Origin: an uncultured archaeon A07HR67
Lineage (GTDB): Archaea > Halobacteriota > Halobacteria > Halobacteriales > Haloferacaceae
Length of the DNA stretch: 37,155 nucleotides
NCBI GenBank assembly: GCA_000496175.1
Contig: KI543168.1
Location: 293,433-330,587 of the forward strand
Reading direction: 5' to 3'
Shown here one piece after another: positions 15,030 to 22,646 of this stretch (its first letter is position 1; every line of letters begins with the position of its first letter). The notes beneath the pieces were generated by a model. It saw only the letters and a list, made by a program, of their open reading frames with translations, was not told where the DNA came from and did no database searches. Position numbers and translations under genes: made by a program.

Positions 15030-16511
15030 ATGAGCGATGTCGACACCCGCGGTCGAACGCACGTCGTCCGGAACTACGTCGGCGGAGAATGGACGACGCC
15101 GGACGGCGACGAACACCTGATATCGAAGAACCCGGCGACGGACGAACCGATCGCGAGGGTGCCGTTCAGTTCTCCGACGGACGTCGACGCCGCCGTCAGG
15201 CGCGGAGCCGAGGCGTTCGAGTCGTGGTCTTCACGTCCCGTCGAAGAACGCATCCAGCCGTTGTTCCGGCTGAAGACGCTGCTCGAGACGCACCAAGACG
15301 ATCTCGCGGAGACGCTCGTCGAGGACCACGGAAAGACGCTCGCCGAGGCGCGCGGCGAACTCCGTCGGGGGATCGAGAACGTCGAGGTCGCTTGCGGCAT
15401 TCCGTCGATGAGCCAGAGCGGGACCCTTCTGAACGCCGCTCCGGGGATCGACGAGAGCGCGGTCCGCAAGCCGCTTGGGGTGTTTACCGCGATCACGCCG
15501 TTCAATTTCCCCGGCATGATCCCGTTGTGGTTTCTCCCGTACGCCGTCGCGACGGGCAACGCCTTCGTGCTCAAGCCGAGCGAACAGGACCCGCTCGTCC
15601 CCGAGCGGCTCTTCGAGCTGATCGACGAGGCGGGCTTTCCCGACGGCGTGGTCCAGCTGGTGAACGGCGGCCCCGAGACGGTGAACGCGCTGCTCGACCA
15701 CGACGGAGTCGAGGGCGTCTCCTTCGTCGGGAGCACGCCCATCGCGAAACACGTGTACGAGCGCGCCGCGGCCAGCGGAAAACGGGTCCAGGCGCAGGGC
15801 GGCGCAAAAAACCACATCGTCGTGACCGAGACGGCAGACCTGTCGTTTGCCGCCGAAAAAACCGTCTCGTCGGCGTGTGCCTGCGCCGGCGAGCGGTGTC
15901 TCGCCAACGACGTCGCGCTCGTCGAGGCGTCCGTCTACGACGCGTTCGTCGACCGAGTCGTCGAGACGGCCGCCGAACAGACCGTCGGCGACGGGCTCGA
16001 CCCCGAGACCGACGTCGGGGCCCTGATCAGCGCGGACCACGAGGCGGCGGTACGGGAGTACATCCGGACCGGCATCGAGGAGGGCGCAGAGCTGCTTCTC
16101 GACGGACGCGACGTCAGCGTCGACGGCTACGAGAACGGGAACTTCCTCGGGCCGACGGTGTTCGGCGGCGTCACCGCGGAGATGGAGATCGCCCGCGAAG
16201 AGGTGTTCGGGCCGGTGCTCGGGCTGGCACCGGTCGCAGACGTCGAGGCGGCGATCGACCGGCTGAACGAGAGCCGCTTCGGCAACGCCGCGAGCCTCTT
16301 TACCGGACGCGGGGCGGACGCGCGGCGGTTCCGCCACGACGCGGCGATCGGGAACCTCGGCGTGAACGTCGGCACCGCCGCGCCGATGCCGTTTTTCCAC
16401 TTCGGCGGGTGGAAGGAGTCGTTCTTCGGCGACCTTCACGCACAGGGCGAGGACATGATCGACTTCTACACCGACAAGGCGATCTACATCGAACGCTGGC
16501 CGGACCAGTGA
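15030..16511 (+). CDS. mmsA: CoA-acylating methylmalonate-semialdehyde dehydrogenase
   Basis: A 493-residue aldehyde dehydrogenase-superfamily enzyme. It converts methylmalonate or malonate semialdehyde with CoA and NAD to propionyl- or acetyl-CoA plus CO2, in valine, beta-alanine and pyrimidine-base breakdown. Motifs: ITPFNFPGMIPLWFLPYAVA around residues 152-171, SFVGSTPIAKHVYERA in the NAD-binding region, QGGAKNH, and CACAGERCLA with the nucleophile Cys; the MMSDH-type GGAKNH and GERC context separate it from ordinary aldehyde dehydrogenases. Length and C-terminus (GGWKESFFGDLHAQGEDMIDFYT) are complete. It is divergent from the class III aminotransferase that probably supplied its substrate, with a leaderless-type promoter. 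Confidence 0.94.
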   Translation: MSDVDTRGRTHVVRNYVGGEWTTPDGDEHLISKNPATDEPIARVPFSSPTDVDAAVRRGAEAFESWSSRPVEERIQPLFRLKTLLETHQDDLAETLVEDHGKTLAEARGELRRGIENVEVACGIPSMSQSGTLLNAAPGIDESAVRKPLGVFTAITPFNFPGMIPLWFLPYAVATGNAFVLKPSEQDPLVPERLFELIDEAGFPDGVVQLVNGGPETVNALLDHDGVEGVSFVGSTPIAKHVYERAAASGKRVQAQGGAKNHIVVTETADLSFAAEKTVSSACACAGERCLANDVALVEASVYDAFVDRVVETAAEQTVGDGLDPETDVGALISADHEAAVREYIRTGIEEGAELLLDGRDVSVDGYENGNFLGPTVFGGVTAEMEIAREEVFGPVLGLAPVADVEAAIDRLNESRFGNAASLFTGRGADARRFRHDAAIGNLGVNVGTAAPMPFFHFGGWKESFFGDLHAQGEDMIDFYTDKAIYIERWPDQ

Positions 16512-16619
16512 GGCGGCCGCGTCGCCGTCGGCCGGACGCGACGGCCGCCTCTGCGCGAGAGTGGCGGGAATCGAGCCGAAGTTCGATGGTTTAACGCCCG
16601 TCGCAGGGAACCGTTCGAC

Positions 16620-17003
16620 ATGGTGCGGGATCCGTCGCGCGAGGAGACGTCGCCCGACGTCGGCGACGTGTTGGACGCGCTGGCCGACGACGCCGCGCGG
16701 CGGATCGTCACGGCGCTCTCGGAGCCGAAGACGGCGAGCGAGCTCTCAGAGGAGTGTGAGATCCCCCTGTCGACGACGTATCGGAAGCTCGAGAAGCTCA
16801 CCGAGGCGTCGCTGCTGGACGAGTCGACAGACATCCGCCGCGACGGACAACACACGACGCGGTACGCGGTCGCGTTCGAGGAGGTCGCCGTCTCGGTCGA
16901 CGAGGAGAACGAACGCGCGTTCGCCGTCGACTTCGAACGTCCCGAGCAGGCGCGCGACGAGCGCCTGGCAGACCTCTGGTCGGAGCTCCGCGAGGAAACA
17001 TGA
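16620..17003 (+). CDS. Winged-helix transcriptional regulator (ArsR-like)
   Basis: A 127-residue DNA-binding protein. Residues about 16-80 form a winged helix: LDALADDAARRIVTALSE, then TASELSEECEIPLSTTYRKLEKL as helix-turn-helix, and a wing ending with HTTRYAVAFE. There are no metal-binding cysteines apart from one Cys in the HTH, so it is not an obvious metal sensor. GGTTTAACG at 16588-16596 is a TATA-like box at leaderless distance. Its stop overlaps the start of the DUF7521 membrane gene (ATGA), a pairing I recall from many haloarchaea, suggesting that the membrane partner modulates or is regulated by this protein. Confidence 0.87.
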   Translation: MVRDPSREETSPDVGDVLDALADDAARRIVTALSEPKTASELSEECEIPLSTTYRKLEKLTEASLLDESTDIRRDGQHTTRYAVAFEEVAVSVDEENERAFAVDFERPEQARDERLADLWSELREET

Positions 17004-17278
17004 CAACACACATCGATCTGACGATAATCGCAGCGAAGACCGCCATCCTCGTGCTGGGTGGCTCGATCACCTACTACGCGCTCCGCGCGTTCGAGCGCAC
17101 CGGCGACCCGTCGCTTCGCGCGCTCGCTATCGGGTTCGGCGTCGTCACCGTCGGCGCGCTGGTGGGCGGTGTCTCACACCAGCTCGTCGGTGCGAACCTG
17201 GCGGTGGGGATCGCGATCGATAGCCTGCTGACCGCGGCCGGGTTCGCGGTGATCGTCTACTCGTTGTACGTGGAGTAG
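17000..17278 (+). CDS. DUF7521-type small membrane protein
   Basis: A 92-residue protein of three predicted membrane helices: about residues 7-28 (LTIIAAKTAILVLGGSITYYAL), 42-62 (ALAIGFGVVTVGALVGGVSHQ) and 68-90. A short polar loop RAFERTGDPSLR lies between helices one and two. It starts inside the stop codon of the winged-helix regulator gene, so the two are translationally coupled. From memory it fits DUF7521, which has no known function. A membrane sensor or anti-regulator role is an inference from gene pairing. Confidence 0.8.
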   Translation: MTTHIDLTIIAAKTAILVLGGSITYYALRAFERTGDPSLRALAIGFGVVTVGALVGGVSHQLVGANLAVGIAIDSLLTAAGFAVIVYSLYVE

Positions 17279-17353
17279 CCGGCGGGACGCCGTGACGGCG
17301 CCGTCGGTCGACGAACGGTAGCCTTTTGCGGGGCTCACGTCTTAGATTCGACG

Positions 17354-18058
17354 ATGAGCGAGGCCGCACGCGAGGAGCTCTCACGCCGGATCGCCGGCGA
17401 GATCACGCTCAGCGACGACCCGGGAGCGACGCTTCGGAAGTGGCGAACCGACTTCGACGTCTCACAGACGGAGCTGGCCGACCAGCTCGGCGTGTCGTCG
17501 TCGGTCGTCTCAGACTACGAGAGCGGCCGCCGCGAGAGCCCCGGAATCGGCGTCGTCCGGCGGACCGTCGAGGGATTGCTCGACATCGACGAGCAACGAG
17601 GCGGCGGCCGGCTCCGGCAGTACGCGCGGGTGCTCTCGGCCGGGTTCGAAAGCGACATCGTCCACGACCTCCGGGAGTACGACACCGCGGTTCCGGTAGC
17701 GGAGTTCTACGAAGCGATGGGCGCGACGGAGGTGGTCCGTGGCGACAGAGACCGGGTGAACGGCCACACCGTGATCGATTCGATCCAGGCGATAACTCGG
17801 CTCTCCAGCGAGGAGTTCTACCGGCTGTACGGCCAATCGACCAACCGCGCGCTCGTGTTCACCAAGGTCACCCGCGGGGAGTCCCCGCTGGTCGCGATGC
17901 GCGTCGTGAGCCCGACGCCGAACGCAGTCGTGCTCCACGGGATCGACGACGACGACCTCTGGGAACACGCCGCCGACCTCGCGCGCGTCGACGGATTCTC
18001 GCTCGCGACGTCCACCCGGAATCTCGAGGCGTGTCTGTCTGACCTGCGTGCGCTGTGA
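17354..18058 (+). CDS. XRE-family transcriptional regulator with C-terminal ligand-type domain
   Basis: A 234-residue regulator. Residues about 25-80 are a clear lambda-repressor-like HTH: LRKWRTDFDVSQTELADQLG, then VSSSVVSDYESGRRESPGIG. The remaining 150 residues form a conserved archaeal domain (VPVAEFYEAMGATEVVRG, IDSIQAITRLSSEEFYRLYG, RALVFTKVTRGESPLVAMRVV) that resembles the C-terminal half of widely conserved archaeal HTH proteins of unknown ligand. Promoter: CTTTTG near 17326 at leaderless spacing. The desampylase gene starts 34 bases after its stop, so they may form one unit. Targets are unknown. Confidence 0.87.
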   Translation: MSEAAREELSRRIAGEITLSDDPGATLRKWRTDFDVSQTELADQLGVSSSVVSDYESGRRESPGIGVVRRTVEGLLDIDEQRGGGRLRQYARVLSAGFESDIVHDLREYDTAVPVAEFYEAMGATEVVRGDRDRVNGHTVIDSIQAITRLSSEEFYRLYGQSTNRALVFTKVTRGESPLVAMRVVSPTPNAVVLHGIDDDDLWEHAADLARVDGFSLATSTRNLEACLSDLRAL

Positions 18059-18092
18059 GCCGGGACGGGCCAGCTGCCGGCCGAGAGGACTT

Positions 18093-18548
18093 ATGAGCGA
18101 CCCACCCGTGTGTTCCGGCGTGATCGAGTTCACGCGCGCGGCGTACGACGACGTCGTCTTCCACGCATACAGCGGCGACGAAGAGGAGGTCTGTGGCGTG
18201 TTGGCCGGAAGCCACGGAACCGACGGCGAGGCGAGCGTCGTGACGCGGACCCACGAGACCGAGAACGCCGCCGAGACGCCGGCGGTTCGCTACCTGATCG
18301 ACGCCGAAGAACAGTTCGAGGTCATCGAGGCCGTCGAGGACGACGGCCTCGACGTGGTCGGCTTCTACCACTCGCATCCGGCAGGCCCGACGCGACCGAG
18401 CGAAACGGACGCCGCACGGGCGGCGTGGCCCGACCACTCGTACGTCATCTGTGCGCTCGACGGCTACCCGTTCGTCGGGTCGTGGCGGTGGAGAGGCGAC
18501 GAGACGGGGTTCGAACCGGAAACGGTCGCCGTCGAGAACGCTCGATGA
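18093..18548 (+). CDS. JAMM/MPN+ desampylase-like metalloprotease
   Basis: A 151-residue Mov34/MPN+ metalloprotease. The JAMM zinc site is complete: Glu in EEVCGVLAG (about 31-32), then HSHP with His93 and His95, and Ser103/Asp106 in PSETDAARA. In haloarchaea, single-domain JAMM proteins such as HalJAMM1 remove ubiquitin-like SAMP proteins from lysine targets and from C-terminal fusions; that activity is expected here by homology. I chose the ATG at 18093, since the upstream open frame overlaps the previous gene. A TATA box is not obvious, consistent with co-transcription with the XRE regulator gene. No SAMP or E1 gene is in the window. Confidence 0.88.
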   Translation: MSDPPVCSGVIEFTRAAYDDVVFHAYSGDEEEVCGVLAGSHGTDGEASVVTRTHETENAAETPAVRYLIDAEEQFEVIEAVEDDGLDVVGFYHSHPAGPTRPSETDAARAAWPDHSYVICALDGYPFVGSWRWRGDETGFEPETVAVENAR

Positions 18549-18654
18549 GCGAGCCCGGCGGCCACCGAGCGGCTCCGCGGCCGATCGCTCGGCGGGGGTG
18601 GTCATCGCCGGACCAACCGCGGACCTGAAACCGCTGGCGCGCCTTCCGCCGGAC

Positions 18655-19203
18655 ATGACCGATCAGACGTACGCAGAACGGCTCCGAGCCAACCGCGAGG
18701 AGAAGGACGCGTTCTTCGCCGACCACCCACAATCGCCGATCCCGCCGGAGCACCGCGACGGGTTTTCCGGACTCAATTACTTCGATCCCGACCCCGACTA
18801 CCGCGTCGAGGCGACCGTGACCGTCCACGACGACCCCGACCCCGTCGAGATGGAGACGACCGCGAGCAACCCGGTCCGGTACCTGCGGGTCGTGACGTTC
18901 GCGTTCGACCTCGGCGACGAGACGCACACGCTCGCGGGCTACCGCCAGGCCGACGAGGACGGCGAGATTTTCGTTCCGTTTCGCGACAAGACGACCGGCC
19001 AGCAGACGTACTCACAGGGGCGATACATGGAGTTGGAGCCGGACGGCGACCTCGCCGACGGCGACACCGTAACGATCGATTTCAACCTCGCGTACAGCCC
19101 GTTCTGTGCGTACAGCGAGACGTTCGCGTGTCCGCTCCCGCCGGAGGAGAACTGGCTCGAGACGGTCGTGCCCGCCGGCGAGAAGGCGCCCGATCTGGAG
19201 TGA
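18655..19203 (+). CDS. DUF1684 family protein
   Basis: A 182-residue soluble protein. It starts TYAERLRANREEKDAFF, the common opening of DUF1684 proteins, with FSGLNYFDPDPDYRV following; the C-terminal half carries the conserved PFRDKTTGQQTYSQGRYMELE and the FNLAYSPFCAYSETFACPLPP segment. No enzyme activity is established for the family as far as I know; its conserved polar residues hint at a small-molecule binding barrel. The ATG at 18655 begins where family similarity begins. It lies about 100 bases after the desampylase gene in the same direction. Confidence 0.9.
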   Translation: MTDQTYAERLRANREEKDAFFADHPQSPIPPEHRDGFSGLNYFDPDPDYRVEATVTVHDDPDPVEMETTASNPVRYLRVVTFAFDLGDETHTLAGYRQADEDGEIFVPFRDKTTGQQTYSQGRYMELEPDGDLADGDTVTIDFNLAYSPFCAYSETFACPLPPEENWLETVVPAGEKAPDLE

Positions 19204-19329
19204 CGGCGACGGTTGGGCGACGTCTTCGCTCGACGAGCATCTCCGGGCCACCGGCGTCCGAACCCGCGCACCTCCGGTCGTGGCCCGCGTCGACAGGTCC
19301 GTCGCGGACGCGCCGGCCCGCGGCGGCGA

Positions 19330-19557
19330 TCAGTACCGGTCCCGCAGGCGGCTGATCTCGATGTGGACCGTCGGCGGCCCGGTGTGGACGTCGCCGTCGG
19401 GCGAGCCGGCGTACTCGTGTGAGATCTCGGCGACGCGGAAGCGTTCGCCGTCGTACTCGAGTATTTCTCCCTTCCGCGGAAGCGGGGTCGTGGGCGCGAT
19501 CTCGATGCGTCCTCGCAGGTCACCGCCGTGGTGGAGCAGCGCGACGATCTCCGTCAT
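19330..19557 (-). CDS. Small hypothetical protein
   Basis: A 75-residue protein, MTEIVALLHHGGDLRGRIEIAP at the start and ending VHIEISRLRDRY. It looks like a small beta-rich barrel: several alternating-strand stretches (GEILEYDGERFRVAEISHEY). I preferred the ATG at 19557 to an ATG four codons upstream; a TAACTTCG-like box is at leaderless distance. It has codon use like its neighbours and probably is real, but I do not recognise the family. Convergent with the DUF1684 gene across 126 bases in which I see nothing else. Confidence 0.65.
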   Translation of the reverse strand: MTEIVALLHHGGDLRGRIEIAPTTPLPRKGEILEYDGERFRVAEISHEYAGSPDGDVHTGPPTVHIEISRLRDRY

Positions 19558-19654
19558 GTATTCAGGCACATGTGTTCCGCGAAGTTAGGTGTTACAGGCG
19601 TCGCGCGGGTTCTGTGTGGTGTCGCCGCCATCGCGGGCGCGTCCGTCTGCTCCC

Positions 19655-20482
19655 TCAGAGGCCCCGTTCGTACCGCTCGATCGCCCGGTCGGCTCCCGCA
19701 GAAAGGAAGCCGACGTCCGTGCCGGCGATCAGGAAGTCGTAGCCGGCGTCGAGCCAGGTGTCGATCAGGTCGTCGCTCGTCGCCAGCGTGCCAACGGGCA
19801 CGCCCGCGTCGTTCGCGGCGGCGATCGTCTCCTCGATCGCTGCCGTGAACGACGGGTCGTCGTACGCGCCGAACCGTCCGAGCGCCGCCGAGAGGTCGGC
19901 CGGGCCGACGAACAACGCGTCGATTCCCGGCACGGCGGCGATGTCGCCGGCCGACTCGACCGCCCGCTCGGTCTCGATCTGAGCGATGACGGCAATCTCG
20001 TCGCTCTCGTGTCGGAGGTACTCGCCGAGCCGACGGCCGTACGCGGAGGCCCGGCTTCCCGCCACGCCGCGCTGTCCGCGGTAGCCGTCGGCGTCGGCGC
20101 GTTGGTCGTCGGCCGAGTCGACGTCCGTGGCGTCGCCGTCGACTTGCGGCGGGTACCGGCACGCCTCGACGAACTCGCGTGCGTCCGCCGGCGAGTGTAT
20201 CTGCGGGGCCATGATGCCGGCGGGACCCGCATCGAGGATGCGTTTGATCCGGGCTGGGTCGACGTCGGCGGTCCGCACGAGCGTCTCCGTGTCGCCCGGT
20301 GCCGCCTCGACTGCGCGGAGCATATTCTCGACCGACTCGGCCGTGGCCGGCGAGTGTTCGGTGTCGACGGTGAGGAAGTCGAACGCCGCGGTCGCCATGG
20401 CTTCTGCGACGCCCGGCGAGGGCAGCGAACACCAGCCGCCGACCGGGCGGTCCCCCTCTCGAAGCGTCCGTTTCAGATCCAT
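19655..20482 (-). CDS. HpcH/HpaI family aldolase/citrate lyase-like protein
   Basis: A 275-residue TIM-barrel class II aldolase-type protein. Typical motifs: FDFLTVDTEHSPAT (35-47), metal-site IAQIETERAVESAGDIAAVPGIDALFVGP and ADLSAALG. Family members cleave 2-keto-3-deoxy acids such as 4-hydroxy-2-oxoheptanedioate or rhamnonate derivatives to pyruvate and an aldehyde; the substrate here is unknown. An acidic insertion at about residues 113-133 splits the usually continuous YPP-G-RG loop near the active site. GTACAAAAG at 20503-20511 is a minus-strand TATA box for a leaderless ATG. It is a single gene, downstream of nothing obviously related. Confidence 0.88.
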   Translation of the reverse strand: MDLKRTLREGDRPVGGWCSLPSPGVAEAMATAAFDFLTVDTEHSPATAESVENMLRAVEAAPGDTETLVRTADVDPARIKRILDAGPAGIMAPQIHSPADAREFVEACRYPPQVDGDATDVDSADDQRADADGYRGQRGVAGSRASAYGRRLGEYLRHESDEIAVIAQIETERAVESAGDIAAVPGIDALFVGPADLSAALGRFGAYDDPSFTAAIEETIAAANDAGVPVGTLATSDDLIDTWLDAGYDFLIAGTDVGFLSAGADRAIERYERGL

Positions 20483-20551
20483 ACACCGCGTTCGGAGAGG
20501 TCGTACAAAAGAGCCGGTGAGACGGCAGACGAGGGGGGCGACGGCGGCCGG

Positions 20552-20818
20552 CTACAACCGGCCGACGTTCTCTACGGCGACGGATTCGACCGCGTCGACG
20601 CCGGCGAACGCCTCTTCGACGGCCTCGGTACCGCCGGCGTCGTCGGGAACGATGACGGTCGGAAGCAGCGCGACCAGCCCGAACGCGACGTCGTCGCGTT
20701 CGAAGCCGCGGATCCGCGCGCCCTGCGGGAGGGTGGCCTCGAGTTCGTCCTGTAGTTCGTCGAGGTCGACCTCCGGGCTGTTCGGCATGACCTTGATCTT
20801 GGCGGCGACGTCGCCCAT
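20552..20818 (-). CDS. ef1B: Translation elongation factor aEF-1 beta
   Basis: An 88-residue archaeal EF-1beta, the nucleotide-exchange factor for aEF-1alpha. It begins [21 protein letters not shown] and has the conserved [25 protein letters not shown]; the C-terminal [22 protein letters not shown] completes the single alpha/beta domain. Length is standard. It starts two bases after the stop of the zinc microprotein gene, so the two are one operon, an arrangement conserved in haloarchaea as I recall. Confidence 0.95.
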   Translation of the reverse strand: MGDVAAKIKVMPNSPEVDLDELQDELEATLPQGARIRGFERDDVAFGLVALLPTVIVPDDAGGTEAVEEAFAGVDAVESVAVENVGRL

Positions 20819-20820
20819 CC

Positions 20821-21000
20821 TCAAGGCCCCCGGAAGCCGCACTGGTGACACTCGTAGAGGTTGCTTTGTTTCCGGCACTTCGCACACCGGTGGATCGTCG
20901 CCCCGCAGTCCGGACAGGCGAACCGGGCGGCGTTCATCCCGGACACCTGGATGCCACAGGAGACACACTGCTGTGCGCTGCGGTTGTCGGTATCGCTCAT
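20821..21000 (-). CDS. HVO_2753-like zinc-finger microprotein
   Basis: A 59-residue protein with four CxxC pairs: CVSC, CPDC, CAKC and CHQC, enough for two zinc sites. Size, start ([15 protein letters not shown]) and the ending [11 protein letters not shown] match the haloarchaeal family typified by Haloferax HVO_2753, which has been linked to swarming and biofilm formation. It is co-transcribed with EF-1beta, only two bases apart, implying a translation-related role. The minus-strand promoter box from GGTTTAACC at 21023-21031 is at leaderless distance. Confidence 0.88.
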   Translation of the reverse strand: MSDTDNRSAQQCVSCGIQVSGMNAARFACPDCGATIHRCAKCRKQSNLYECHQCGFRGP

Positions 21001-21059
21001 ACCAGTTCTCACCGGCGCGTGAGGTTTAACCGTTGTTCTTTGCCCTCGCACCGACGCGG

Positions 21060-22295
21060 TCACCACAGCATCAGCGGGCCGATGAGCACGCCCATCAGGT
21101 GGACTCGGCGCGCGCCGAGCCGCGGCGGGACGAGCCCGAGCACCGCCGAGACGGCGAAGACGACGACGCCGAACCCGCCCGCGAAGGCGTAAGACACGCC
21201 GGCGAGCAGACACAGGACGCCGAGCGAGAGCCGGGTGTAGTCGGCGGTGCCGACGACCCGGAGGTACGCGTCGCCGACGAGCAGCAACAGCGTGAACCCA
21301 CAGACCGCGGCGGTGGCGACCGCGACGAGGAGGATCGGGAGCGCGAGCGGCACCTCGGCGCGGTCGACCGCGACGGTGACGCCGGTCCGGGGGGTGCCGA
21401 GCGCGACGAGCGCGAACAACGCGAACACGGTGTTCGCGGTGTTGGCTCCGCTGGTCGCGACGATGAAGCCGCGGTCGGCCTCGCGGCGCGGAACCAACGG
21501 CAGGGCGGCGACTGCGGCGATTGCCGCCGAAACGCCCGGAACGTAGCCGACGACGGCCCCCGCGAGCGATCCCGCGGTCGCGCTGACGCCGAGGTCGCGG
21601 CCGCCCATCGTGATCCGCGCGTCCGACTGCGGCGGGACACCCTCGCCGCCGAGCGCGTCGACGAGCACCGGCGCGCCGAACAACCCGGAGAACAACGGCG
21701 CGAGCATTCCCCCGGCGTCGAGTGGAGCAGAGGGGTCCACGTCGAGGGTGGCGATCCCGAGCGCGGCGCTGGCGAGAAAGGCGGCGAACCCGCCGGCCGC
21801 GGACCGTTTCGACGATTCCGTGACGACGAGAAAGACGACGACGCCCGCGAGCAGGAACGGAAGGTGCGCCCTGACGGTCGGGTAGCCGCGCACCATGAGC
21901 CAGGTGATCGGGACGGCGAGCGGCACCGCCAGCGCGACGGCGAGTCCGGACCCGACCGCCGACAGCCGGAGCGCTTCCCGGCCGCGACCGGCGACGACGA
22001 GCCGATGCCCGGGGAGCGCGGCGACGGCGGTCGCGGCGTCGGGCACGCCGAGCGCGAGCGCGGGAACGATGTCGAGAAACGAGTGGACGACCCCCGCGCC
22101 GAGCATGGCGACGCCGACGAGCAACGGGTCGGCGGGAATCGACGGGGCGACCCCGGCGAGCAGCAGCGCGAAGTTGTTCGCGTGGAGCCCGGGGATCAGT
22201 CCGCTCAACGTCCCTAACGCCGCGCCACCGAAGAGAAACAAGAGCGCGGCTCCGGCGAACGTCGGATCGAAGACCGGCCGGACCAGCGCGTCCAT
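21060..22295 (-). CDS. TctA-family (tripartite tricarboxylate transporter-like) permease
   Basis: A 411-residue polytopic membrane protein with about ten or more helices. It has the internally repeated Gly/Pro motif of the TctA family: LGTLSGLIPGLHANNFALLLAG near residues 28-50 and AGAVVGYVPGVSAAIAAVAALP around 245-265. TctA normally works with TctB and an extracellular TctC binding protein; neither is next to this gene, so it may act alone or on a different solute, as archaeal homologues often stand alone. A TATA-like box from GTGATAAAC (22320-22328) precedes the leaderless ATG. Confidence 0.87.
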   Translation of the reverse strand: MDALVRPVFDPTFAGAALLFLFGGAALGTLSGLIPGLHANNFALLLAGVAPSIPADPLLVGVAMLGAGVVHSFLDIVPALALGVPDAATAVAALPGHRLVVAGRGREALRLSAVGSGLAVALAVPLAVPITWLMVRGYPTVRAHLPFLLAGVVVFLVVTESSKRSAAGGFAAFLASAALGIATLDVDPSAPLDAGGMLAPLFSGLFGAPVLVDALGGEGVPPQSDARITMGGRDLGVSATAGSLAGAVVGYVPGVSAAIAAVAALPLVPRREADRGFIVATSGANTANTVFALFALVALGTPRTGVTVAVDRAEVPLALPILLVAVATAAVCGFTLLLLVGDAYLRVVGTADYTRLSLGVLCLLAGVSYAFAGGFGVVVFAVSAVLGLVPPRLGARRVHLMGVLIGPLMLW

Positions 22296-22381
22296 CCCGG
22301 CTGAGTGGCCGCGGCTTCGGTGATAAACGGCCGGACCGGCGGCGCTCGAACAGACCGGGCGAAACGGGCGGAGCGGTGATG

Positions 22382-22386
22382 AAAAA
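22382..22386 (-). terminator. Possible T-tract terminator after rps17e
   Basis: Five consecutive T on the minus strand directly follow the rps17e stop codon, separated by one G. Archaeal RNA polymerase can terminate at such T-runs without a hairpin. It is short, so support is modest. Confidence 0.35.
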
Positions 22387-22387
22387 C

Positions 22388-22582
22388 TCAGGCCGCGGCG
22401 GCCGCCTGCGACTTCTTGGCGGTGATGTAGCCGGCGATTCGGTTGCGGACGCCCTTCGACTCGACGGTAGTGAGCGTGGCGACGCTTTCTTTATTCGTCT
22501 CGAAGTCGGCGTTGAACGAGTCCGGATACTCCTCTAAGAGGACGTTCGCGAGCTGTTTGATGTACTTGGGTTTGATAGCCAT
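22388..22582 (-). CDS. rps17e: 30S ribosomal protein S17e
   Basis: A 64-residue small-subunit ribosomal protein found in archaea and eukaryotes. It begins MAIKPKYIKQLANVLLEEYPD and has the family's DFETNKESVATLTTVESKGVRNRIAGYI core; the tail is Ala-rich. Length is normal for archaea. A strong minus-strand TATA-like box from ACTAAAAGG (22605-22613) is at leaderless distance, so this gene has its own promoter although it follows the cofD/DUF447 operon in the same direction by 64 bases. Confidence 0.97.
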   Translation of the reverse strand: MAIKPKYIKQLANVLLEEYPDSFNADFETNKESVATLTTVESKGVRNRIAGYITAKKSQAAAAA

Positions 22583-22646
22583 ACCGGCGCTACCCGCGGG
22601 CTGGACTAAAAGGGTTCGTTCCAGCGCGAGCGGCTGTGTGGGGGTC

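Noticed and set aside
19204-19329. Possible gene remnant between DUF1684 and the small unknown gene
   Set aside because: Convergent gap of 126 bases with no coding or structural signal that I can support.
21033-22217. Plus-strand open frame opposite the TctA-like permease
   Set aside because: Charged repetitive translation with no family resemblance; the minus strand codes a clear membrane protein.
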